Shown here piece after piece: positions 14,235 to 19,938 of a stretch of 19,938 nt of DNA. Where the stretch lies: contig CAJTLE010000044.1 of assembly GCA_910577085.1 (NCBI GenBank), positions 1 to 19,938 of the forward strand, written 5' to 3'. The notes under the pieces are model-generated. The model ran no database searches, had not been told where the DNA came from, and saw nothing but the letters and a program-made list of their open reading frames with translations. Origin of the DNA: an uncultured Allobaculum sp. Lineage in GTDB: Bacteria > Bacillota_I > Bacilli_A > Erysipelotrichales > Erysipelotrichaceae. Position numbers and translations under genes: made by a program. Numbering within the stretch: position 1 is the first letter of the stretch; each line of letters opens with the position of its first letter.

Positions 14235-16808
14235 ATGGAATTTGAAAAGATGTCAGAGAATCTTCAAAAGATTTTGATGCAGGCCATGAATGATGCCAAA
14301 GCAAAACAGCATGCCAGCGTTGATACCATTGATGTTCTTGAAGCGATTTTCAAAAGCGATGTTCTGAACGGACTGTTTGACCGCTTAAATGTCGACAAAA
14401 AGAAGGCATTAGAGATCATTCACGAAGAAGAGAAGAATATCGTTAAATCCAGCTCTGCCAACGTTAACTTAAGCAACGAAGTTCAGAAGTCGATTGAAAA
14501 AGCAGCGAAGTGGGCAGCCGAACATGAAGAAACTTACCTCAGTGTGGCTACACTCTGGATTGCCCTCATGTTCAACAAGTCCTACATCTCCAGAAAACTT
14601 GTTCAGGTTTTCAATCTGAATGAGAAGCAGTGCTACGATGCTGAACTCGAACGCCGCGGAGGACGCAAAATGGATTCACCAAACGCAGAAGACAACCTTG
14701 AAGCTTTGAAGAAATATGGACGTGATCTGGTCGAAGAAGTCCGCGAAGGCAAAATTGACCCAATCATCGGTCGTGACGACGAAATTCGCCGCATGATGCA
14801 GATTCTGTCCAGAAAAACCAAAAACAACCCAGTTTTAATTGGTGAACCTGGTGTTGGTAAAACCGCTGTTGTTGAAGGTCTTGCATGGCGGATTTTCAAG
14901 GACGATGTCCCTGAATCATTAAAAGACAAAAAACTGATCGAACTCGATATGGGTTCTCTGATCGCCGGTGCCAAATACCGTGGCGAATTTGAGGAACGTT
15001 TAAAAGCAATCCTTGATGAAGTCAAGAATTCTCAGGGACAGATCATTCTGTTCATTGATGAAATTCACAACCTGGTTGGCGCAGGAAAAACAGAAGGCTC
15101 CATGGATGCCGCAAACCTGCTCAAGCCAATGCTTGCGCGTGGTGAACTGCACATGATTGGTGCCACAACCTTTAACGAATACCGCAAATACATTGAAAAA
15201 GATGCCGCTCTGGAACGTCGTTTCCAGCAGGTACAGGTTAAAGAACCAAACGTTGAAGACACGATCTCGATTCTTCGCGGCCTGAAAGACCGTTTTGAAT
15301 CCTATCATGGTGTCCATATCAACGATGATTCCCTGGTTGCAGCAGCCAGCCTGTCTGATCGTTACATTACCGATCGTTTCTTACCAGATAAGGCCATCGA
15401 CCTGGTCGATGAAGCCTGCGCAACTTTAAAAGTTGAAATGGAATCCATGCCGCAGGAACTCGATGAACTCCAGCGTAAGATTATGCTTCTGCAAATCGAG
15501 AAGACATCCTTAATGGATGAAGACGATAAGAAGACCATTGAACGCCGTAAAGAAATCGAAGAAGAAATGGGTCGTCTGCAGAGCAAACGCGACGAACTGT
15601 ACACCAAGTGGGAAGACGAAAAACGTCTGATCGAACTGGCTAAAGAAGACAAGCAGGCGCTTGAAAAAGCAAAACTTGACCTTGAAACGGCTCAGAACGA
15701 AGCCCGTTATGAAGATGCCGCAAAACTGCGTTACGGAACCATTCCTGAACTCGAACGCCGCATTGCTGAACGCCAGGCTGATGAAGCCGGCGAAGATGCG
15801 CTGATTCAGGAAACGGTCAACGAAGAAATGATCGCCAAGATCATCTCCCGCTGGACTGGTGTTGAAGTCAGCCGTCTGGTTGAATCCGAACGCAAAAAAC
15901 TGCTCAACCTCAAATCCGAAATGGAAAAACGCGTTGTCGGCCAGGATCATGCCATTGATCTGGTTGTCGATGCAATCCTGCGTTCGAAAGCGCAGATTCA
16001 GGATGAAAACCGCCCAATTGGATCCTTCTTATTCTTAGGTCCTACCGGTGTTGGTAAAACTGAAGTGGCTAAGACACTGGCCAAAGAACTCTTTGATGAT
16101 GAACGTCACATCGTACGTATCGATATGTCTGAATACATGGAGAAACACGCAGTGAGCCGTTTAATCGGAGCGCCTCCTGGATATGTTGGTTACGATGAAG
16201 GCGGACAGTTAACCGAAGCCGTAAGACGTAACCCATACTCCATCGTTCTGTTCGATGAAGTGGAAAAAGCTCATCCAGATGTATTCAACGTTCTGCTTCA
16301 GATTCTTGATGATGGCCGTATTACAGACTCCAAAGGTGTTACCGTTGATTTCAAGAACACGATCATCATTCTGACTTCCAACCTGGGTGCTCAGTACGCT
16401 TTTGAATATGCAAAAGAACCTGAAATCCTGCACGAAAAATACATGGAAGAAGTCAAGAAGCACTTCCGTCCAGAATTTATCAACCGAATTGACGACATCG
16501 TTGTCTTCAACGCTCTGTCTGAAGAGGCCTTCACGAAGATCGCCCGCAAATTCGTTGGCGAACTTGCCAATCGTCTGGCTGAAAAAGACATCACACTCCA
16601 TGTCAGCGACGCTGCTTATGACAAGATTGCTGAAAATGGTGTTGACCCTGTCTTCGGTGCCCGTCCAATGCGCCGTTACATCCAGCGTTATCTCGAGACC
16701 GACATTGCCCGTCGTATGATCGAGGAAGGCGTCATGTCCAATGCCTACATTGATGTAGATATTAAAGACGGTCACTTCCACGTTGATATTCGCAAAAAAG
16801 AAGAGTAA
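14235..16808 (+). CDS. clpB: ATP-dependent disaggregase ClpB (857 aa)
   Basis: AAA+ hexameric chaperone that, with DnaK, pulls polypeptides out of aggregates. Seen in order: an N domain of two Clp-N repeats (about 1-145); NBD1 with Walker A GEPGVGKT (203-210) and Walker B LFIDE (Asp275/Glu276); a long coiled-coil middle domain starting MPQELDELQRKIM (405 to about 525), which marks ClpB rather than ClpC or ClpA; the RWTGVEVSRL linker (539 on); and NBD2 with Walker A GPTGVGKT (602-609) and Walker B LFDE (Asp674/Glu675). No IGF/IGL ClpP-binding loop is seen. 857 aa is the usual length. Start set by AAAGGAGG, 6 nt upstream; an earlier in-frame ATG (14208) would swallow this site. It sits alone between two terminators, with the sirtuin directly behind. 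Confidence 0.95.
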   Translation: MEFEKMSENLQKILMQAMNDAKAKQHASVDTIDVLEAIFKSDVLNGLFDRLNVDKKKALEIIHEEEKNIVKSSSANVNLSNEVQKSIEKAAKWAAEHEETYLSVATLWIALMFNKSYISRKLVQVFNLNEKQCYDAELERRGGRKMDSPNAEDNLEALKKYGRDLVEEVREGKIDPIIGRDDEIRRMMQILSRKTKNNPVLIGEPGVGKTAVVEGLAWRIFKDDVPESLKDKKLIELDMGSLIAGAKYRGEFEERLKAILDEVKNSQGQIILFIDEIHNLVGAGKTEGSMDAANLLKPMLARGELHMIGATTFNEYRKYIEKDAALERRFQQVQVKEPNVEDTISILRGLKDRFESYHGVHINDDSLVAAASLSDRYITDRFLPDKAIDLVDEACATLKVEMESMPQELDELQRKIMLLQIEKTSLMDEDDKKTIERRKEIEEEMGRLQSKRDELYTKWEDEKRLIELAKEDKQALEKAKLDLETAQNEARYEDAAKLRYGTIPELERRIAERQADEAGEDALIQETVNEEMIAKIISRWTGVEVSRLVESERKKLLNLKSEMEKRVVGQDHAIDLVVDAILRSKAQIQDENRPIGSFLFLGPTGVGKTEVAKTLAKELFDDERHIVRIDMSEYMEKHAVSRLIGAPPGYVGYDEGGQLTEAVRRNPYSIVLFDEVEKAHPDVFNVLLQILDDGRITDSKGVTVDFKNTIIILTSNLGAQYAFEYAKEPEILHEKYMEEVKKHFRPEFINRIDDIVVFNALSEEAFTKIARKFVGELANRLAEKDITLHVSDAAYDKIAENGVDPVFGARPMRRYIQRYLETDIARRMIEEGVMSNAYIDVDIKDGHFHVDIRKKEE

Positions 16809-16812
16809 TACT
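16783..16812 (+). promoter_or_regulatory. Possible promoter for the sirtuin inside the clpB end
   Basis: TTGATA (16783-16788), an 18-nt spacer and AATACT (16807-16812) overlap the clpB stop. A transcript starting near 16819 would carry the 16825-16853 hairpin in its leader. Tentative: the -10 box matches four of six bases. Confidence 0.3.
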
Positions 16813-16824
16813 GAATTAAACAAG

Positions 16825-16853
16825 AAGTCAGGGAAATCTCCCTGACTTTTTTT
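16825..16853 (+). terminator. Terminator between clpB and the sirtuin gene
   Basis: A perfect 10-bp stem AAGTCAGGGA/TCCCTGACTT with loop AATC and a T-run at 16847-16853. The next base is the first of the sirtuin ribosome binding site. Confidence 0.9.
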
Positions 16854-16866
16854 GGAAGGTGAACAC

Positions 16867-17625
16867 ATGACACTTGCAGAGATTTTAAAAGATTCAAAAC
16901 GCGTCGTTTTCTTTGGCGGCGCCGGCGTCTCAACCGAAAGCAATATCCCGGATTTTCGTTCCGCTGATGGCCTGTATGGAGAAAAGAAAGAACGCAAATA
17001 TCCATACCCGGCTGAAACTATGCTGTCGCACTCGTTCTACGTATCCCATCCGAAAGAGTTCTTCAATTTCTACTTCAATGAAATGATCTATGAAGATACG
17101 GTACCAAACGATGCACACAAAGCCCTGGCTGAACTGGAGAAAATGGGCAAGCTGACAGCCGTCATTACCCAGAATATTGACGGTCTGCATCAGAAAGCCG
17201 GCTCGGTTAACGTTCTCGAACTTCATGGTTCCGTTCTTCGCAACTATTGCACCCGCTGTCACAAGTTCTTCACTCTGGAAGAAACCATTGCCAACCGCAA
17301 CAAGGATGGCATCCCAGTCGATCCGGATGATGGCAGCATCATTAAACCAGATGTTGTCCTGTATGAAGAAGGTCTGAATCAGAATGTCCTCTATCAGGCC
17401 ATCCAGCAGATTGAACAGGCTGACTGCATGATCGTTGGCGGAACAAGCCTGGTTGTTTATCCAGCAGCCGGTCTGCTCCAGTATTTCCATGGCAAATATC
17501 TGGTTTTGATCAACCGTGACTCCACTCCATATGACAGTCAGGCGGATCTGGTCATTCATGACTCCATCGGCAAAGTCTTAAAAGCTGCTGTGGAAGATCT
17601 GAAAGCATCCGAAAAGAAAGACTGA
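16867..17625 (+). CDS. SIR2-family NAD-dependent protein deacylase with half zinc site (252 aa)
   Basis: Sirtuins remove acyl groups from protein lysines using NAD. Seen: the NAD-binding GAGVSTESNIPDFRS (residues about 18-32), TQNIDGLHQ (101-109) with Gln102, Asn103 and Asp105, the catalytic His120 in ELHGS, KPDVVLYEE, and GGTSLVVYPAAGL. The first zinc pair is present (Cys128 and Cys131 in YCTRC). The second pair, normally CPxCGG before IKPDVV, reads DPDDGS, so both cysteines are replaced by Asp152 and Asp155. Start: GGAAGGTG (16854-16861) lies 5 nt before the ATG at 16867; the longer frame from 16852 begins within the terminator tail and is rejected. The convergent bidirectional terminator at 17733 ends it. 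Substrates cannot be inferred. Confidence 0.9.
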   Translation: MTLAEILKDSKRVVFFGGAGVSTESNIPDFRSADGLYGEKKERKYPYPAETMLSHSFYVSHPKEFFNFYFNEMIYEDTVPNDAHKALAELEKMGKLTAVITQNIDGLHQKAGSVNVLELHGSVLRNYCTRCHKFFTLEETIANRNKDGIPVDPDDGSIIKPDVVLYEEGLNQNVLYQAIQQIEQADCMIVGGTSLVVYPAAGLLQYFHGKYLVLINRDSTPYDSQADLVIHDSIGKVLKAAVEDLKASEKKD

Positions 17626-17656
17626 TCCCGCATTCGTTGAAGAGTCAGTCTCATCA

Positions 17657-17678
17657 ATCCATTCATCGAAGAATGGAT
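17657..17678. other. Perfect 8-bp hairpin after the sirtuin gene
   Basis: ATCCATTC, loop of six, GAATGGAT. No T-run follows. It is followed by degenerate GATCA and CCGAAAA-type repeats to about 17730. Confidence 0.45.
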
Positions 17679-17729
17679 CAGAGTTGATCAGGACCGAAAA
17701 GAGCCGATCAAAATCGAAAAAGTACCGAT

Positions 17730-17775
17730 AAAAAGGCCCCAGAACCAAGTGGTTCTGAGGCCTTGTCTGTTTTTT
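17730..17775. terminator. Bidirectional terminator between sirtuin and 6-phospho-beta-glucosidase
   Basis: Stem AAGGCC-C-CAGAACC with GGTTCTG-A-GGCCTT, 13 pairs and one C-A mismatch, loop AAGT. Plus strand: GTCTG then six T (17770-17775). Minus strand: the stem runs directly into five T (17734-17730). It serves both convergent genes. Confidence 0.88.
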
Positions 17776-17866
17776 GATGAGTGCTGGAAGCTGCTCAAGA
17801 GATTCCAGAGTGTTTTTCAAAAGCGGTTTTCCAGGCAGTCTTTGAAAGCCAGGGGAAAGAAGTCGG

Positions 17867-19339
17867 TTAGTCGAGATCTTCGCCGTTGGATTCGATGACT
17901 TTCTTGTACCAGTAGAAAGAATCTTTCTTGCTGCGGGAGAAATCACCGGTTCCATCATCGTGACGGTCAACATAGATGAAGCCATAGCGTTTTGCATACT
18001 GACCAGTTCCTGCGGATACCAGGTCAATTGGGCCCCATGTTGTATAACCGATTAATGGTACGCCATCTTCGATTGCTTCGTTCATGGCTTTGATATGTGG
18101 ACGGAAGTAATCGATACGGTACTGGTCATGGATGGATCCATCTTCTTCGACGGTATCAAATGCACCAAAGCCGTTTTCAACAATCATTAATGGCGTATGT
18201 GGATAACGGTCATGTAAAACGTTCAGCGTATAACGCAGACCTTCAGGGTCAATCTGCCAGCCCCAGTCAGAAGCTTTCAGATAAGGGTTCTTCACGCCAG
18301 CAGACATGTTGCCGGCTGTTTTTTCAGCTTCTGGATCTACGGTTACGCAGTTGGTCTGGTAGTAGGAGAAGGTATACAGATCTACAGTTCCTTCTTTGAG
18401 GATGACTTTGTCTTCTTCCGTGATGAAGGATGGATCGATGCCATTTTCTTTGAAGTAACGGAAGATGTAGCTTGGATATTCACCACGAACCTGAACGTCA
18501 CCGCAGAAGTCATTGGCGATCTGATCCTGTTTGAGGCAGGCCATGATGTCATCTGGATTTGGGGTCAGCGGATAAAGCGTGGAGTGGGCAATCATGTTGC
18601 CGATGACAAAGTCAGGGTTGATTTCATGACCCATCTTCACGGTCAGGGCGGAAGCAACGAATTCGTTGTGCAGGGCTTCAAAAATTCTCTGTTTGTTGCC
18701 TTTCAGGTCGGATAAAGGAATGCGGTCGGTCGAATTGATGTCTTCTTCTTCCATGACACCAAGCCCATATAAAGCGCCCAGGGCACTGTGGCCAGCCATG
18801 CAGGCAATGTTGATTTCGTTGAAAGTCAGCCAGTATTTCACTTTGTCTTTATAGCGTTCAAAGACAGTTCTGGCGTATTTGACGAACAGATCGATGGTTT
18901 TGCGATTGGAGAAACCGCCGTATTTGGTCACGATATTCCATGGAATTTCGTAGTGGCAAAGGGTAACGAGCGGGGTGATGCCATATTTAGCGCATTCATC
19001 GAAAACAGCGTCATAGAAAGCCAGACCTGCTTCGTTTGGTTCTTCGTCATCACCATTTGGGAAAATGCGTCCCCAGTTGATGGACAGACGGAAAACGTTG
19101 AAGCCCATTTCGGCGAATAATGCGATGTCTTCTTTGTAATGATGATAGAAGTCGATGGCTTCATGTGATGGATAGAAAGCTGTGTCGTCGATCTGAGGCA
19201 GGAAGGTACGTGGTGTGTTTACATCGCCGCCCAGCAGCATGTCAGGTACGGAAAGCTGTTTACCATCTTCCAGGAAGGCACCTTCGCACTGGTTTGCAGC
19301 AACGGCACCACCCCATAAAAAGTCTTTTGGAAAGCTCAT
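17867..19339 (-). CDS. GH1 family 6-phospho-beta-glucosidase (490 aa)
   Basis: Hydrolyses 6-phospho-beta-glucosides delivered by a PTS, such as cellobiose-, arbutin- or salicin-phosphate. Seen: the GH1 N-terminal motif FLWGGAVAANQCEGA (residues 7-21), acid/base Glu175 in TFNEIN, nucleophile Glu388 in IVENGFG, and the family end GYTTWGPIDLVSAGTGQYAKRYGFIYVD followed by SRSKKDSFYWYKKVI. The late Ser/Lys/Tyr set there typifies phosphate-binding members, so the 6-phospho form is favoured over a plain beta-glucosidase. Start: AAGGAGG on the minus strand (19353-19347) lies 7 nt before the ATG at 19339; a TTG eight codons earlier would swallow this site. No PTS gene is in view. A cre-like site lies 86 bp upstream. 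Terminates at the bidirectional hairpin. Confidence 0.94.
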   Translation of the reverse strand: MSFPKDFLWGGAVAANQCEGAFLEDGKQLSVPDMLLGGDVNTPRTFLPQIDDTAFYPSHEAIDFYHHYKEDIALFAEMGFNVFRLSINWGRIFPNGDDEEPNEAGLAFYDAVFDECAKYGITPLVTLCHYEIPWNIVTKYGGFSNRKTIDLFVKYARTVFERYKDKVKYWLTFNEINIACMAGHSALGALYGLGVMEEEDINSTDRIPLSDLKGNKQRIFEALHNEFVASALTVKMGHEINPDFVIGNMIAHSTLYPLTPNPDDIMACLKQDQIANDFCGDVQVRGEYPSYIFRYFKENGIDPSFITEEDKVILKEGTVDLYTFSYYQTNCVTVDPEAEKTAGNMSAGVKNPYLKASDWGWQIDPEGLRYTLNVLHDRYPHTPLMIVENGFGAFDTVEEDGSIHDQYRIDYFRPHIKAMNEAIEDGVPLIGYTTWGPIDLVSAGTGQYAKRYGFIYVDRHDDGTGDFSRSKKDSFYWYKKVIESNGEDLD

Positions 19340-19353
19340 ACTTGATCCTCCTT

Positions 19354-19368
19354 GGCAACTCAATTGCC
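19354..19368 (-). other. Small hairpin next to the glucosidase ribosome binding site
   Basis: GGCAA, loop TTGAG, TTGCC on the minus strand, ending one base before the AAGGAGG. It is only 5 bp and could modestly affect initiation. Confidence 0.3.
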
Positions 19369-19424
19369 TGTTTTTTTCAATTTAACAGATTTATCGTCCC
19401 ATGACTATCTCTTTTTCTGCCGCA

Positions 19425-19439
19425 TAGGAAGCGCTTTTT
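19425..19439. promoter_or_regulatory. cre-like site upstream of the 6-phospho-beta-glucosidase
   Basis: TAGGAAGCGCTTTTT holds the central AAGCGCTTT of the CcpA operator and resembles WTGAAAGCGCTTTCA, with mismatches at the flanks. The position suits repression of the leftward gene by glucose. Confidence 0.5.
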
Positions 19440-19557
19440 TGCCGTATCACTGAATAGAAAATAAAACAATCTTTCTATAGTTATGAAAATTAAATTCACC
19501 CTTCTGGACAGAGATTTGGATAGGGACATCTTTTAACGTTTATCCTACTTTGAAAAT

Positions 19558-19630
19558 TCAGCCCCTCAGGCCCCCTTGCCAGTACCCTAAAGTCGAAATC
19601 ACATATGTGCAGGGGGGCCTGAGGGGCTGG
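19558..19630. repeat. Long inverted repeat, 22-bp stem with 29-nt loop
   Basis: Arms at 19558-19579 and 19609-19630 pair over 22 positions with two G-T wobbles; the core is GCCCCTCAGGCCCCC. The loop end overlaps a perfect CACATATGTG palindrome (19600-19609). No T-run follows on either strand. It is much more GC-rich than its surroundings. It could be a terminator without a U-tract, a MITE-like element or an element end. Confidence 0.7.
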
Positions 19631-19709
19631 TCTTGCTACACATTGATTTATGATTAATTCTTTAAATTTTTAAAAAGGTATAGTACCCCCTTTCCCCCGT
19701 TAGTTTCAA

Positions 19710-19937
19710 TTAACTAGCGGGTATTATGTCGTATTTGATTAGTTCACTGCTCCCTGATTTGACATTCTTTTCGGAAATGTGAAGACTCTTTGCAGTTTTA
19801 GCTTTCTTTGTAGTTTTAGCTTTCTTGATGGTAGGGGGATCCGTTACTAAGACTTCTCCAGTAAAATGGTCAAATACTGCTTCTTCTTTAAGATTCTTTT
19901 CGTAGAGATCAGCACTGGTATTGACCGTTTCAAGAAG
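19710..19937 (-). CDS. C-terminal fragment of an unrecognised protein with Lys/Ala repeat (75 aa, partial)
   Basis: The frame is open to the window edge on the minus strand and ends at TAA (19712-19710). It reads LLETVNTSADLYEKNLKEEA, then VFDHFTGEVLVTDPP, a basic IKKAKTTKKAKTAK stretch, and SELIKYDIIPAS at the end. The DNA of the basic stretch is an 18-nt tandem duplication (19791-19808 and 19809-19826). The A/T-rich codons differ from the neighbouring housekeeping genes, and the position beyond a large inverted repeat suggests an acquired gene, perhaps a transposase tail, but no motif proves this. The imperfect palindrome around its stop (19699-19720) could be its end structure. Confidence 0.5.
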   Translation of the reverse strand, partial: LLETVNTSADLYEKNLKEEAVFDHFTGEVLVTDPPTIKKAKTTKKAKTAKSLHISEKNVKSGSSELIKYDIIPAS

Positions 19938-19938
19938 T

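Noticed and set aside
16209..17559. Long minus frames opposite clpB and the sirtuin
   Set aside because: Shadows of highly conserved genes on the plus strand.
1..19938. CRISPR array or large defence island
   Set aside because: No regularly spaced identical repeats with unique spacers, and no nuclease, helicase or restriction motif in any convincing frame.

Overview
The window looks like chromosome of a low-to-moderate GC Gram-positive bacterium (Bacillota). The evidence is strong AAGGAGG-type ribosome binding sites, CcpA-type cre motifs, tRNA genes that encode CCA, U-tailed intrinsic terminators, a YitT protein and a nagA operon. Family resemblance makes an Erysipelotrichales-like gut organism my best guess, but this is inference and no rRNA is present to settle it. 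Both edges carry partial genes: an ISL3-family transposase on the left and an unrecognised lysine-rich C-terminal tail on the right.

Left part (1-4.1 kb): the truncated ISL3 transposase is followed by a leftward pair, a DNA alkylation repair (AlkD-like) protein and a cytoplasmic form of type II L-asparaginase. Their probable terminator lies inside the 3' end of the transposase ORF. Divergent from the asparaginase is a small lipoprotein gene with a good ribosome binding site and lipobox, interrupted by an in-frame TAG.

Middle (4.1-9.3 kb): this part is gene-poor. It has tRNA-Leu(UAG) on the minus strand with its own promoter and terminator, a small acidic hypothetical protein with a clear promoter, about 900 bp without genes that contains a candidate small RNA, a single-pass membrane protein with a duplicated helical extracellular domain and an oddly spaced ribosome binding site, tRNA-Thr(CGU), and a secreted M23 (LytM) peptidase.

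Right part (9.3-19.4 kb): rsmF-like rRNA methyltransferase and yitT form one unit. nagA is followed by a protein that looks like fructose-6-phosphate aldolase but has lost its catalytic residues; upstream of nagA are a cre site and three 16-bp tandem repeats that may be an operator. Next come clpB, then a sirtuin whose start lies directly behind the clpB terminator and whose second zinc-binding cysteine pair is replaced by aspartates. A bidirectional terminator separates it from a convergent GH1 6-phospho-beta-glucosidase, also preceded by a cre-like site.

The main themes are amino-sugar and beta-glucoside use under probable catabolite control, proteostasis, RNA modification and cell-wall hydrolysis. 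Many spacers hold short degenerate tandem arrays (13-17 nt units), a recurring feature of this stretch. I found no CRISPR array, no prophage and no complete new defence system. The strongest novelty candidates are the catalytically stripped aldolase homologue, the hairpin-spaced ribosome binding site at 6.2 kb and the candidate small RNA near 5.7 kb.
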